Shown here in pieces: positions 51,348 through 60,033 of a stretch of 64,000 nt of DNA; position 1 is the first letter of the stretch, and each line of letters begins with the position of its first letter. Position numbers and translations under genes: made by a program. The stretch lies in assembly GCF_013205055.1 (NCBI RefSeq), contig NZ_JABMLF010000001.1, positions 930,001-994,000 on the forward strand. Reading direction: 5' to 3'. The notes under the pieces are model-generated. The model saw only the letters and a list, made by a program, of their open reading frames with translations, was not told where the DNA came from and did no database searches. Source of the DNA: Rathayibacter sp. VKM Ac-2856 (lineage in GTDB: Bacteria > Actinomycetota > Actinomycetes > Actinomycetales > Microbacteriaceae).

Positions 51348-51997
51348 GCGGCCCGCGGGAGCGGCAGGGCCCGATCGCGCTCGCCCTCTCCGAGAAGTGC
51401 GTCGCCCTGCTGCTCGAGCGCGGCACGACGAAGGGCGTCAGCTCGATGGACCTCGCGCACGCCGCCGGCATCTCGCTGCGCACCTTCCACCGCTACCTCG
51501 GCGGCAAGGAGGACTGCGTGCGCCCCGTGCTCTACGCGGCCATCGCCGCGATGGCGCGCGAGCTCACGACCCGTCCGGCGTCGGAGTCGCTGAACACGGC
51601 TCTCGGCGCCGCCTTCGCCGCCGCCGCCTCCGGCCCGCAGCTGGAGCGGACCCTGCGGCTGATGCCGCTGCTCACCGAGACGCCGGCGATGCGCGCCGTC
51701 TGGGCGCAGTCGCTGCACGACGGCGAGACCGCCCTGACGCCGAGCATCGCGCTGCGGATGGGCCTGCCCGCCGCAGACGAGCCGCGCGCGGCCGTGCTGG
51801 CGACGGTGGTGCTCGCCCTGGTGCGCCGCGCCCTCGTCGACGCCGTCGCCTCGGGGGCCGACCCGGCGCCCGTCTTCGACGAGTACCTGACCACGCTCGA
51901 CGGCGGTCCGCTGGCCGCGACCGCGCCGGTCGCGCCGCCGGCGACCGCGCCCCCGGCGACCGCGCCCCCGGCGACCGCGCCCTCCGCGGACGACTAG
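51344..51997 (+). CDS. TetR-family transcriptional regulator
   Basis: The 217-residue protein has an N-terminal helix-turn-helix (SSMDLAHAAGISLRTFHRYLGGKED) and a C-terminal helical ligand domain. The last 30 residues are a low-complexity Pro/Ala/Thr tail encoded by a 15-bp tandem repeat. The ATG overlaps the stop of the glycosylase gene. It probably controls its own operon in response to a DNA-damaging or toxic small molecule, but the ligand is unknown. Its stop codon is interlocked with that of htpX (CTAG). Confidence 0.9.
   Translation: MSGPRERQGPIALALSEKCVALLLERGTTKGVSSMDLAHAAGISLRTFHRYLGGKEDCVRPVLYAAIAAMARELTTRPASESLNTALGAAFAAAASGPQLERTLRLMPLLTETPAMRAVWAQSLHDGETALTPSIALRMGLPAADEPRAAVLATVVLALVRRALVDAVASGADPAPVFDEYLTTLDGGPLAATAPVAPPATAPPATAPPATAPSADD
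51938..51982 (+). repeat. Three exact 15-bp tandem repeats in the TetR tail
   Basis: CCGGCGACCGCGCCC is repeated three times without change, encoding the PATAP units of the C-terminal tail. Slippage would change the tail length in 5-residue steps. Confidence 0.9.
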
Positions 51998-52875
51998 AAG
52001 CGCGAGCCCATCTCGCCGAGCCGGCGGACGCGATCCGCGATCGGCGGGTGGGTGGCGAACATCCGGGCGACGGCACCGGGCTTCGACGGGTCCGCGATCC
52101 AGAGGTGCGCCATCGAGCTGTTCTGGCGCCGCATCGGCCGCCCGGCGGAGTCGAGCTTGAGCAGCGCGCTCGCGAGGGCGTCCGGGTGCCGCGTGGTGAG
52201 CGCTCCGGTCGCATCGGCGAGGTACTCCCGCTGCCGCGAGATCGAGAGCTGGACCACGGTCGCCACGATCGGTGCCAGCACGAGCGAGACCAGCCCGACC
52301 ACCAGCAGGATCGGGTTGCCGCCGCCGTTGCCGTTGCGGTTGCCGCCGAAGAAGGCGAAGCGCAGGAAGACGTCGGAGAGGAAGCCGACCGCCACGACGA
52401 GCCCGAAGACGATCATCGACACCCGGATGTCGTAGTTCCGGACGTGCCCGAGCTCGTGCGCCATCACGCCCTCCAGCTCGGCGTCGTCCATGATCGCGAG
52501 GAGACCGGTGGTCGCCGCGACGACCGCGTGCTCGGGGTCGCGACCGGTGGCGAAGGCGTTCGGCGCGGGGTCGTCGATCAGGTAGACCTTCGGCATCGGC
52601 GTGCCCGTGGCGATCGAGAGGTTCTCCACGATGCGGTACAGCCGCGGGTCGTCGGACTTCTCGATCGGGACGCCGCCGCTGATCGCGATCGCCTGCCTCG
52701 CCGCGAAGAAGTACTGGAAGAGGGCGTACGCGGCGGCGACCACGAGGACCACCACGACGATCGCGGTGCTGCGGTAGATCGCGGCCGCGAGCGCGCCGAG
52801 ACCGCCGATGATCAGGAGGAACAGAGCGAGGATCAGGACCGTGTTGCGCTTGTTCCGGGCGATCGCGCTGTACAT
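51994..52875 (-). CDS. htpX: M48 zinc metalloprotease HtpX-like
   Basis: The 293-residue membrane protease has two N-terminal hydrophobic segments, the zinc motif HELGH (H140, E141, H144), two further membrane segments and the third ligand in REYLADATGAL. HtpX degrades misfolded membrane proteins. It lies 9 bases after lemA, a frequent partner in bacteria. A GGNRNGNGGGN glycine/asparagine loop between segments 3 and 4 is unusual. ATG 52875 follows family length. Its stop codon overlaps the convergent TetR stop by 3 bases. Confidence 0.94.
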   Translation of the reverse strand: MYSAIARNKRNTVLILALFLLIIGGLGALAAAIYRSTAIVVVVLVVAAAYALFQYFFAARQAIAISGGVPIEKSDDPRLYRIVENLSIATGTPMPKVYLIDDPAPNAFATGRDPEHAVVAATTGLLAIMDDAELEGVMAHELGHVRNYDIRVSMIVFGLVVAVGFLSDVFLRFAFFGGNRNGNGGGNPILLVVGLVSLVLAPIVATVVQLSISRQREYLADATGALTTRHPDALASALLKLDSAGRPMRRQNSSMAHLWIADPSKPGAVARMFATHPPIADRVRRLGEMGSRF

Positions 52876-52884
52876 CGCGCTCCG

Positions 52885-53451
52885 CTAGAACTGGACGCGC
52901 GGCGGCTCCGAGATCGCGGCGAGATCGCCGACCTCGAAGAACTCGCGCTCCGAGAAGCCGAGCCGGCGCGAGAAGAGCGTGTTCGGGAACACGGTCACCT
53001 TGGTGTTCATCTCGCGGACGCCGCCGTTGTAGAACCGGCGGGCCGACTGGATCTTGTCCTCCGAGTCGACCAGCTCGCCCTGCAGCTGGAGGAAGTTCTG
53101 GCTCGCCTGCAGCTGGGGGTAGGCCTCCGCCACGGCGAAGATCGACTTCAGCGCCTTCTGCATGTGGTCCTCGGCGGCGGACGCCTCGGCGGGGCTCTGC
53201 GCGGACAGCGTCTCGGCGCGGGCGCGGGTCACCGACTCGAAGACCTGCCTCTCGTGGGAGGCGTAGCCCTTCACCGAGTCGATGACGTTCGGGATCAGGT
53301 CCGCCCGCCGCTTCAGCTGGACGGTGATGTCGCTCCACGCCTCGTCGACACGGACGTTGAGCGTGACCAGCGAGTTGTAGGTGGCCCAGAGGTAGATCCC
53401 GAGGATCACGACGAGCACGACGACGACGATGAGCGGGACGAGCCATTCCAT
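52885..53451 (-). CDS. lemA: LemA family protein
   Basis: The 188-residue protein has an N-terminal membrane segment (LVPLIVVVVLVVILGIYLWA), then the LemA helical domain: YNSLVTLNVRVDEAWSDI, QLKRRADLIPNVIDSVKGYA and AARRFYNGGVREMN-like helix near the end. It is probably exposed outside with the N-terminus inside. It heads the lemA-htpX pair. TACACT, 7 bases before ATG 53451, suggests a leaderless mRNA. Its biochemical role is unknown; a membrane-stress function is suggested by htpX. Confidence 0.94.
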   Translation of the reverse strand: MEWLVPLIVVVVLVVILGIYLWATYNSLVTLNVRVDEAWSDITVQLKRRADLIPNVIDSVKGYASHERQVFESVTRARAETLSAQSPAEASAAEDHMQKALKSIFAVAEAYPQLQASQNFLQLQGELVDSEDKIQSARRFYNGGVREMNTKVTVFPNTLFSRRLGFSEREFFEVGDLAAISEPPRVQF

Positions 53452-53458
53452 GCCGACA

Positions 53459-53464
53459 AGTGTA
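53459..53464 (-). promoter_or_regulatory. -10 box (TACACT), leaderless arrangement for lemA
   Basis: TACACT on the minus strand ends 7 bases before the ATG at 53451. Confidence 0.5.
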
Positions 53465-53555
53465 GGGAAGGACCGCCCGCCGATCGCCTCGGTCCGGCGC
53501 ATTCGCAGCGACGGCGGCGGCGCTGCCCCGGCGGCGCCATCCCAGGGGGGCGGCG

Positions 53556-54134
53556 CTACTTCAGGGTCTTCTGCATCAGGACGGTGCTCAGCCAGCGCTC
53601 GAACTTGAAGCCGACCCGCCCCATCCGCCCGACCTCGACGAAGCCGTACTTCGCGTGCATCGTCAGCGACGCCTCGGCGCCCTTGTCCGCGATCACGGCC
53701 ATCACCTGGCGGATGCCGACCGCCTTCGCCCGCTCGAGCAGCTCGGTCATCAGGGCCTTGCCGAGTCCCTTGCCGGTGGAGGCCGCCCGGAGGTAGATCG
53801 AGTTCTCGACGGTGAAGCGGTAGGCGCGCTTGGACGACCAGGGCGAGACCATCGCGTAGCCGAGGATCTGACCCGAGGGCGAGACGGCGACGATGAACGG
53901 CAGCCCGAGCTTCTGGTTCCGCGCGAACTTCGAGCGCCATTCCTTCAGCGTCGAGTCGTCCTCGTCGAAGGTCACGACGGTGTTGCGGACGTAGTGGTTG
54001 TAGATCTCCTGGATGTCCGGGAGGTCGGCGCTGCGCGCCTCGCGGATCTCGAAGGAGAACTCCGGCTCGGGGGCGGGCTGCCGGCGCAGGTGCGGCGGGA
54101 GGACCCGGCGCTGCTCGTACTCTTCCTCGAGCAT
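53556..54134 (-). CDS. GNAT N-acetyltransferase (PAT/MddA-like)
   Basis: The 192-residue protein has a GNAT domain from about residue 28: IREARSADLPDIQEIYNHYV, TFDEDD, the acetyl-CoA loop STGKGLGKALMTELL and EVGRMGRVGFKF. The N-terminal pattern and ENSIYL strand are those of phosphinothricin or methionine-sulfoximine acetyltransferases, so a small amino-acid-like substrate is likely. AAGGGAG lies at 54139-54145 upstream of ATG 54134. The first 27 residues (EEEYEQRRVLPPHLRRQ) are extra. Confidence 0.9.
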   Translation of the reverse strand: MLEEEYEQRRVLPPHLRRQPAPEPEFSFEIREARSADLPDIQEIYNHYVRNTVVTFDEDDSTLKEWRSKFARNQKLGLPFIVAVSPSGQILGYAMVSPWSSKRAYRFTVENSIYLRAASTGKGLGKALMTELLERAKAVGIRQVMAVIADKGAEASLTMHAKYGFVEVGRMGRVGFKFERWLSTVLMQKTLK

Positions 54135-54150
54135 CTCGCTCCCTTTCCGC

Positions 54151-54180
54151 GGTGGTGGTCGGCACGGTGGTGGTCGGCAT
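54151..54180 (-). repeat. Two 15-bp direct repeats upstream of the GNAT gene
   Basis: GGTGGTGGTCGGCAC and GGTGGTGGTCGGCAT (plus strand) lie side by side, 17 bases upstream of the GNAT start. On the minus strand they read TGCCGACCACCACC. A role as tandem regulator sites or as a slippage product is equally possible. Confidence 0.75.
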
Positions 54181-54255
54181 CGGCGCTCCGGGCGACGGCG
54201 GAGGACCGGAGCCAGCGTATCCGGGGCGGCGGCGCGCCGAGGCGGGCCGCGCGGG

Positions 54256-54942
54256 TCAGGGCAGGAGCGCCCAGTCGACCGGCTCGGCGCCGCGCTCGGC
54301 GAGCAGCTCGTTCGCCCGGCTGAACGGCCGCGAGCCGAAGAAGCCCCGCGAGGCGGACAGCGGGCTGGGGTGGGCGCTCTCGACGACGCCCGAGTCGCCC
54401 AGCAGCGGGCGGAGCTTCGCGGCGTCGCGGCCCCAGAGGATCGCGACGAGGGGCTGATCGCGGGCGACGAGGGTGCGGATCGCGTGCTCGGTCACCCGCT
54501 CCCAGCCCTTGCCGCGGTGCGAGGCGGGCGCGCCCGGCGCGACGGTGAGGACCCGGTTGAGCAGCAGCACGCCGCTGCGGGTCCAGCCGCTGAGGTCGCC
54601 GTGCTCGGGGGCGGTGACGCCCAGGTCGTCACGGAGCTCGCGGTAGATGTTCTGCAGGCTGCGCGGCAGCGGCCGCACGTGCCGGTCGACGGCGAAGGAC
54701 AGGCCGATCGGGTGCCCGGGCGTCGGGTAGGGGTCCTGCCCCACGATCAGGACGCGGACGTCCTCGAGCGGCGCGGCGAAGGCGCGGAGCACCTGCGCGC
54801 CGGCCGGCAGGTAGGGCCGCCCGGCCGCCGTCTCCGCGCGGAGGAAGTCGCCCATCGCGGCGATGTCCCCCGCCACCGGGGCGAGCTCCTCGGCCCAGCC
54901 GCGGTCGATCAGGCCGGCGCCGGCCAGCTCCTGCAGATCCAT
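54256..54942 (-). CDS. ung: Uracil-DNA glycosylase (family 1)
   Basis: Ung removes uracil from DNA. The 228-residue protein has the water-activating GQDPYPTPG (D70), the uracil-binding LLLNRVLTV and the [11 protein letters not shown] loop with the catalytic histidine and minor-groove leucine. Length is normal. ATG 54942 follows the upstream gene's stop by 2 bases, so it is the third gene of a run with the S51-like peptidase and the phosphoribosyltransferase. Confidence 0.97.
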   Translation of the reverse strand: MDLQELAGAGLIDRGWAEELAPVAGDIAAMGDFLRAETAAGRPYLPAGAQVLRAFAAPLEDVRVLIVGQDPYPTPGHPIGLSFAVDRHVRPLPRSLQNIYRELRDDLGVTAPEHGDLSGWTRSGVLLLNRVLTVAPGAPASHRGKGWERVTEHAIRTLVARDQPLVAILWGRDAAKLRPLLGDSGVVESAHPSPLSASRGFFGSRPFSRANELLAERGAEPVDWALLP

Positions 54943-54944
54943 CC

Positions 54945-55670
54945 TCAGCTCGCGGCGAGGGTGGCGACGCTCACTCCGGCCTCGCCGGCGCTCGCGCGCC
55001 AGACCGAGCCGGCGCCGCGGACGCGCAGGGCGCCCGTCCCGACGGTGAGGACCGTCGACTCGTCGATCGCGACGCCGCCGTCCACGAGCCCGGCCTCGAC
55101 GGCCGCGACCAGGCGGCCGAGCGTGCCCCACTGCGCGGCGTGCACGTCGATCGAGACGTCGACGAGGCCGATGCCCTCGAGCACCGTGACCTCGTCCAGC
55201 TCCTCGGCCGCGTGCTCCGGGGCCACGGCGACTCCGCCGATGCGCGAGCCGCCGATGATCGCGCGGTCGGCGGCGACCGCCGCGCCCGCCGAGAAGCCGG
55301 CGTAGGGCACTCCGGAGGAGACGAGGTCGCGCAGGCGCGGGAACGACGCCTCGAGCGCGTCGCGGTAGGCGGGGGTCAGACCGCCGCCGACGAGGATCCC
55401 GTCCACGTCGTCGAAGACGGCGGGGTCGATCCGGCCGCCCTCGGGCTTCATCACGGCCACGGGGACGAGCTTGCCGACCGTCGCGAGCGTCGCGGCCCAG
55501 GCGGCGTAGACCTCGGGGCCGAGGCCGTCGTGCACGATGACGATCGCGATGCGCGGGCCCTCGATGCGGCCGGCGTCGACGGCGCGGTCGTGCGCCTCCG
55601 CCAGGAACGCGCCGTAGAGCTGGGCGTCGTGCTCGACTCCGCCGCCGCCGCCGATCAGGTGGACGCTCAC
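54945..55670 (-). CDS. S51-like serine peptidase / cyanophycinase-type protein
   Basis: The 241-residue protein has a class I glutamine-amidotransferase-like fold with the nucleophile elbow [10 protein letters not shown] (S127) used by peptidase E and cyanophycinases, and an IVIVHDGLG and [15 protein letters not shown] core. The GxSxG-type serine suggests cleavage of Asp-containing dipeptides or isopeptides. The GTG overlaps the upstream gene's stop (GTGA). Substrate is not decided; if the genome makes an unusual polyamide, this fold would be a second degradation candidate. Confidence 0.85.
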   Translation of the reverse strand: MSVHLIGGGGGVEHDAQLYGAFLAEAHDRAVDAGRIEGPRIAIVIVHDGLGPEVYAAWAATLATVGKLVPVAVMKPEGGRIDPAVFDDVDGILVGGGLTPAYRDALEASFPRLRDLVSSGVPYAGFSAGAAVAADRAIIGGSRIGGVAVAPEHAAEELDEVTVLEGIGLVDVSIDVHAAQWGTLGRLVAAVEAGLVDGGVAIDESTVLTVGTGALRVRGAGSVWRASAGEAGVSVATLAAS

Positions 55671-56197
55671 TCGTCGTCCTCCGCGAGGGCGCCCGCCACC
55701 GGCGGCAGCGCCGACCAGGGGAAGACGATCCAGCGCGGAGTCCGCCGCCAGAAGAAGTCGGGCTCGAGCACCGTGCGCGGCTTGGTGTAGAGCGTGACGG
55801 TCTGCACCTCGGCGCCCATCGCGCGGATCAGGTCGACCGAGAGGGCGAGGGTGTGCCCGGAGTCGGACACGTCGTCGACGAGGAGGATGCGCTTGCCGCG
55901 CACGGACGCCTCGTCCAGCAGCGGCGGCAGCACGACGGGGGCGGACAGGCGCGCCTCGACCCCGGTGTAGAACTCGACGTTCAGCGCGCCGCAGCTCTTG
56001 ATGCCCAGCGCGTAGGCGACGGCCCCCGCGAGCAGGAGCCCGCCGCGCGCGATGGCGACGACCAGCTCCGGGCGGTAGCCGGAGGCGACGACGTCGTCGG
56101 CGAGATGGCGAGCGGCGTCACCGAACTCGAGCCAGCCGAGGACCTCCTTCTCCGTGGCGGCGAGGAGGGCGGCGGAGTCGTCGGCGTCGGAAACCAT
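55667..56197 (-). CDS. Phosphoribosyltransferase (Gpt/XPRT-like)
   Basis: The 176-residue protein has the PRPP-binding loop [14 protein letters not shown] and an upstream [17 protein letters not shown] helix as in type I phosphoribosyltransferases of the xanthine/hypoxanthine group. The C-terminal [10 protein letters not shown] segment is typical of the Gpt-like branch. ATG 56197 has a TAGCCT -10-like box 7 bases upstream. It begins a three-gene overlapping run with the S51-like peptidase and ung, which suggests nucleobase salvage linked to base repair. Confidence 0.92.
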   Translation of the reverse strand: MVSDADDSAALLAATEKEVLGWLEFGDAARHLADDVVASGYRPELVVAIARGGLLLAGAVAYALGIKSCGALNVEFYTGVEARLSAPVVLPPLLDEASVRGKRILLVDDVSDSGHTLALSVDLIRAMGAEVQTVTLYTKPRTVLEPDFFWRRTPRWIVFPWSALPPVAGALAEDDE

Positions 56198-56204
56198 GAG
56201 GGAC

Positions 56205-56210
56205 AGGCTA
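56205..56210 (-). promoter_or_regulatory. -10 box (TAGCCT), leaderless arrangement for the phosphoribosyltransferase operon
   Basis: TAGCCT on the minus strand ends 7 bases before the ATG at 56197. Confidence 0.5.
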
Positions 56211-56261
56211 GAGCGTCGCGAGGCCCCGCGTCACATCACAGGACCCCGCGACCGGGTGCCG

Positions 56262-57044
56262 TCACTCCTTCGGGCTGAGCGCGCCCTTGATCACCTTGTG
56301 CGGCGCGGCCTGCGCCACCGGCTTGATCGTGACCAGATCGAGGTTGACGTGCGGCGGCAGCTCGACGGAGGAGACGATCGCCGCGGCGACGTCCTCCGCC
56401 ACCAGCGGCCCGGGGACGTCGGAGTAGACCTTGTCGGCTCGCTCCCTGTCGCCGCCGAAGCGGACCAGCGAGAACTCCTCGGTGTGCACCATGCCCGGCG
56501 CGATCTCGATCACGCGGATCGGCTCCCCGGCGAGCTCGAGGCGGAGGACCGCGACCAGCGCGTGCGCGGCGAACTTCGCCGCGTTGTAGCCGCCGCCGCC
56601 CTCGTAGGCGACGTGCCCGGCGATCGAGGTGACGGTCACGACGTCGGCCGAGCCCTCGGAGCCGGCGTCGGCGATCCCGGCGCGCAGCAGCGGGAGCAGT
56701 GCGCTCGTGACGAGCTTGACCGAGAGCACGTTGATCTCGAACATCCGCGTCCAGTCGGCGGGGTCGGACGCCTCCACCGAGTCGAGGCCGAGCGCGCCGC
56801 CGGCGTTGTTGACGAGGGCGTGCACCGCGCCGGTCGCCGCGAGGTGGTCGCGCAGCGCGTCGACCTGGGCGGCGTCGGTCAGATCGGCGACGAACAGGCC
56901 GGCCCCCGTCTCCGCGGCGAGCGCCTCGAGCCGCTCACGGCGGCGGGCGACCGCCACCACGTCCCAGCCGTGCTCCCGGAACAGGCGGACCGTGGCCGCA
57001 CCGATCCCCGAACTCGCCCCTGTCACCACGACGCGTCGAACCAC
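56262..57044 (-). CDS. Short-chain dehydrogenase (YdfG-like)
   Basis: The 260-residue classical SDR has TGASSGIG at residues 8-15, VAVARRRERLE after strand 2 (NADP preference), NNAGGALGLD, a serine in TSIAG and the catalytic YNAAK. The pattern is close to YdfG-type 3-hydroxy acid or serine dehydrogenases. GTG 57044 is the start. The gene is divergent from the acyltransferase gene. Confidence 0.93.
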   Translation of the reverse strand: MVRRVVVTGASSGIGAATVRLFREHGWDVVAVARRRERLEALAAETGAGLFVADLTDAAQVDALRDHLAATGAVHALVNNAGGALGLDSVEASDPADWTRMFEINVLSVKLVTSALLPLLRAGIADAGSEGSADVVTVTSIAGHVAYEGGGGYNAAKFAAHALVAVLRLELAGEPIRVIEIAPGMVHTEEFSLVRFGGDRERADKVYSDVPGPLVAEDVAAAIVSSVELPPHVNLDLVTIKPVAQAAPHKVIKGALSPKE

Positions 57045-57102
57045 GCTCGTCCTCTTTCCGTCAAGCCTCGGACACCATCGACTCCGTCGTCGGAGCCAAC
57101 GC

Positions 57103-57108
57103 TAGCCT
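57103..57108 (+). promoter_or_regulatory. -10 box (TAGCCT), leaderless arrangement for the acyltransferase
   Basis: TAGCCT is followed by GGCGGC and the ATG at 57115, the typical 6-base spacing of this window. Confidence 0.55.
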
Positions 57109-57114
57109 GGCGGC

Positions 57115-58287
57115 ATGCAGCCCGCCGACCCGGTCCCCGCCACCGCCGGGTCGCCCACCGCTCCCAAGCGCCGCGTCCCCCTCTGGGACAACGCCCGCTT
57201 CGTCTGCGTCGCCCTCGTCGTGATCGGCCACGGGATCCAGCGGCTGACGGCCAACTCGGACACCTCGCTGATCGTCTACCTGACGATCTACGCCTTCCAC
57301 ATGCCGGCCTTCGCGATCATCTCGGGGTACTTCTCCAAGGCCGGGGCGCCGAGCACCCGGACCATGCGCCGGGTGCTCACCGACATCCTGCTGCCGTACC
57401 TGATCATGGAGGTGATCTGGACGCTGGTGCAGTTCGCCGTCGAGGGCAAGCAGGAGTTCAACCCGACCAAGCCGAGCTGGACCCTGTGGTTCCTGCTCGC
57501 CCTGGGCATCTTCCGACTGGTCCTCCCCTACCTGGCTCTGCTGCGCTGGCCGCTGCTGATCAGCGTGGTCCTCGCCGTCGGCGTCAGCTACTACGACAAC
57601 ATCGACTCGACCTTCTCGCTCGCCCGGGCGATCGGGATCCTGCCGTTCTTCGTGTTCGGCTGGCGGCTGCGCAGCTGGAAGGCCGGCTCGCGCCTGCTGG
57701 TGGACCGCTGGCTCGATCTCACCCCGCGGCAGATCCTCGTCTCGCGCGTGATCGCGGTCGTCCTCTTCGCCGCGACCGCGGTGGTGATGACGGTCAACAT
57801 CGACGCCTTCCGCGCGGCGGATCTGCGCTACTGGTTCTTCTACGACCGCCCCTACGACGCGCTCGGCGAGACCGCCTGGTGGGCGGGCCTCGTGCGCCTG
57901 GCGCTGATGGCGACCGCTGTCGTGCTCTCGCTCGCCCTGTTCAGCCTGATCCCGCGCCGCCGCACCGCGATGACGGCGTGGGGCCAGTCGACGATGTACG
58001 TCTACCTGCTGCACAGCTTCGTCCTCTATCCGCTGCGCGAGTCGGGGCTGCTGTCGGCGACCGAGAGCACGGTCGCGCTGCTGCTGATGATCGTGTTCTG
58101 CATCGTCGTGGCGGTGGCGCTCTCGCTCGGCTGGACCCGCACGCTCTTCCACAAGATCATCGAGCCGCGGGCCGCCTGGCTGTTCGCGCCGGTCGCCGAC
58201 GAGCGGCCCGAGCGGGCGAACCGCGCCGACCCGACCGGGTCCAAGCGCGACCCGCGGCCGACGTCCGGGAACCGCACCGTACGCTGA
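57115..58287 (+). CDS. Acyltransferase 3 family membrane protein
   Basis: The 390-residue protein has about ten hydrophobic segments and the acyltransferase-3 signatures WDNARFVCVALVVIGH with the catalytic histidine near residue 40, FHMPAFAIISGYF, and a C-terminal YLLHSFVLYPLRE. Such proteins O-acetylate sugars of the cell wall, exopolysaccharides or glycolipids (fucose-4-O-acetylase-like). The final 40 residues are a basic tail. No polysaccharide gene is adjacent, so the target is unknown. Confidence 0.9.
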   Translation: MQPADPVPATAGSPTAPKRRVPLWDNARFVCVALVVIGHGIQRLTANSDTSLIVYLTIYAFHMPAFAIISGYFSKAGAPSTRTMRRVLTDILLPYLIMEVIWTLVQFAVEGKQEFNPTKPSWTLWFLLALGIFRLVLPYLALLRWPLLISVVLAVGVSYYDNIDSTFSLARAIGILPFFVFGWRLRSWKAGSRLLVDRWLDLTPRQILVSRVIAVVLFAATAVVMTVNIDAFRAADLRYWFFYDRPYDALGETAWWAGLVRLALMATAVVLSLALFSLIPRRRTAMTAWGQSTMYVYLLHSFVLYPLRESGLLSATESTVALLLMIVFCIVVAVALSLGWTRTLFHKIIEPRAAWLFAPVADERPERANRADPTGSKRDPRPTSGNRTVR

Positions 58288-58342
58288 CCCGGCGGGATTA
58301 CCCCGTGTGTCGGGTGCTCTCGCCGCGCCCGCGGCCCGCGCC

Positions 58343-58402
58343 TAGGCTCGTCGCGACGGGGAACGGCCTCCGTTCCGAACCGACGATGCGATGGGATGCA
58401 CC
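58343..58402 (+). promoter_or_regulatory. Promoter and short hairpin leader of metY
   Basis: A -10-like TAGGCT lies at 58343-58348, so transcription should start near 58355. The leader begins with a 7-bp hairpin GGAACGG/CCGTTCC (58360-58376, 3-base loop). The leader of under 50 bases is too short for a SAM riboswitch. Confidence 0.45.
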
Positions 58403-59731
58403 ATGACCGACTCCGAGAAGTGGCAGTTCGAGACCAAGCAGATCCACTCCGGAGCCGCGCCCGATCCCGTCACGAAGGCGCGCGCGACGCCGATCTACCA
58501 GACCACCTCCTACGTGTTCGACAACGCCGAGCACGCGAAGAACCTCTTCTCGCTCGCCGAGTTCGGCAACATCTACACCCGCATCCAGAACCCGACCCAG
58601 GCGGTCGTGGAGGAGCGCCTCACCGCGCTCGAGGGCGGCTCCGGTGCCCTGCTGCTCGCGTCCGGCCAGGCGGCCGAGACCGCGGCCGTGCTCAACATCG
58701 CGCAGGCCGGCGACCACCTCGTCTCGTCCTCGTCGATCTACGGCGGCACGTACAACCTCTTCAAGTACACGCTGGCCAAGCTCGGCATCGAGACGACCTT
58801 CGTCGAGAACCAGGACGACCAGGAGGAGTGGCGCCGCGCGGTCCGACCGAACACGAAGCTCTTCTTCGCCGAGACCATCGGCAACCCCAAGATCAACATC
58901 CTCGACATCCGCGCCGTCGCCGACGTCGCGCACGAGGCCGGCGTCCCGCTGATCGTCGACAACACGATCGCGACGCCGTACCTGATCCGCCCGTTCGAGC
59001 ACGGCGCGGACATCATCGTGCACTCGGCGACCAAGTTCCTCGGCGGTCACGGCACGGTCATCGGCGGCGCGATCGTCGATGGCGGCACCTTCTCGTGGAC
59101 CGCGAACGCGGCGAAGTTCCCCGGGCTGACGACGCCCGACCACTCGTACCACGGCGCGGTCTACACCGATGCGGTCGGCGACTCGCTCGCCTACATCATC
59201 AAGGCCCGCGTGCAGCTGCTGCGCGACCTCGGCGCCTCGATCGCCCCGGCGAGCGCCTGGCAGCTGATCCAGGGCATCGAGACGCTGTCGCTGCGGATCG
59301 AGCGCCACGTGCAGAACGCGCAGGAGATCGCGGAGTACCTGGAGGACCACTCGGACATCGCGACGGTCAACTACTCCGGGCTGCCCACCTCGCCCTGGTA
59401 CGCGGCGGCGAACCGCTACGCGCCGAAGGGCGTCGGCGCGGTGCTCTCGTTCGAGCTCAAGGGCGGCGTCGACGCCGGCCGCGCGTTCGTCGACTCGCTC
59501 GTGCTGTTCTCGCACCTGGCGAACATCGGCGACGTCCGCTCGCTCGTGATCCACCCCGCGTCGACCACGCACTCGCAGCTCACCCCGGAGCAGCAGCTCA
59601 CGGCGGGTGTCACGCCCGGGCTCGTCCGCCTCTCGGTCGGCCTCGAGAACATCGACGACCTCCGCGCCGACCTCGCGCAGGCGCTGCAGGCCGCCCGCAG
59701 CGTCGTGGAGGCGTCCCGCGCGAACGCCTGA
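58403..59731 (+). CDS. metY: O-acetylhomoserine aminocarboxypropyltransferase
   Basis: MetY makes homocysteine directly from O-acetylhomoserine and sulfide. The 442-residue PLP enzyme has the Cys/Met-metabolism fold: FETKQIHSGAAPDPVTKARATPIYQTTSYVF at the start, GNIYTRIQNPT, and the PLP lysine K211 in HSATKFLGGHGT. The LVIHPASTTHSQLTPEQ segment is typical. ATG 58403 gives the family start; an ATG at 58391 would add four residues. metX, which makes its substrate, lies 302 bases downstream behind a repeat. Confidence 0.96.
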   Translation: MTDSEKWQFETKQIHSGAAPDPVTKARATPIYQTTSYVFDNAEHAKNLFSLAEFGNIYTRIQNPTQAVVEERLTALEGGSGALLLASGQAAETAAVLNIAQAGDHLVSSSSIYGGTYNLFKYTLAKLGIETTFVENQDDQEEWRRAVRPNTKLFFAETIGNPKINILDIRAVADVAHEAGVPLIVDNTIATPYLIRPFEHGADIIVHSATKFLGGHGTVIGGAIVDGGTFSWTANAAKFPGLTTPDHSYHGAVYTDAVGDSLAYIIKARVQLLRDLGASIAPASAWQLIQGIETLSLRIERHVQNAQEIAEYLEDHSDIATVNYSGLPTSPWYAAANRYAPKGVGAVLSFELKGGVDAGRAFVDSLVLFSHLANIGDVRSLVIHPASTTHSQLTPEQQLTAGVTPGLVRLSVGLENIDDLRADLAQALQAARSVVEASRANA

Positions 59732-59771
59732 CCCGGGTCGGCGCGACAGAGAGCGGCCGCGCCCCCCTTCC

Positions 59772-59940
59772 CTGCTGATCGAGTAAGCCGCGGAGCGGCC
59801 GTATCGAGATCCACCGTTCTGCAGAGGGCGGGTCTCGATACGCCACTCCGCGGCTACTCGACCAGCATGAGGGGACGCCTCTCCGCGGCTACTCGACCAG
59901 CATGAGGGGGTGCCGCTCCGCGGCTGCTCCACCAGCATGA
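59772..59940. repeat. Dispersed palindromic repeat, copy 4, with tripled right end
   Basis: The left arm (59772-59815) begins CTGCTGATCGAGTAAGCC and ends GAGATCCACC; the right arm (59831-59869) begins GGTCTCGATACGCCACTCC and ends ACTCGACCAGCATG. The right end is repeated at 59881-59907 and, less exactly, at 59915-59940. An 8-G run follows at 59943-59950. Together they fill most of the 302 bases between metY and metX; I see no gene there. Confidence 0.9.
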
Positions 59941-60033
59941 ACGGGGGGGGCACCGCGGGCTCCCCGCACGCACAGCGCCGCAGGCTCCGCACGCGGCGTA
60001 ACAAAGGGCGGGCGTCCGCCGCACTCTGCGACG

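Noticed and set aside
58288-58402. SAM riboswitch upstream of metY
   Set aside because: The predicted transcript leader is under 50 bases and forms only one small hairpin; no SAM-I, II or IV core is recognisable. The metX upstream region is occupied by a repeat.
59831-59940. CRISPR-like array
   Set aside because: The repeated end pieces are imperfect, unequal in length and adjacent, with no spacer structure and no cas genes; they are duplications of the palindrome arm.
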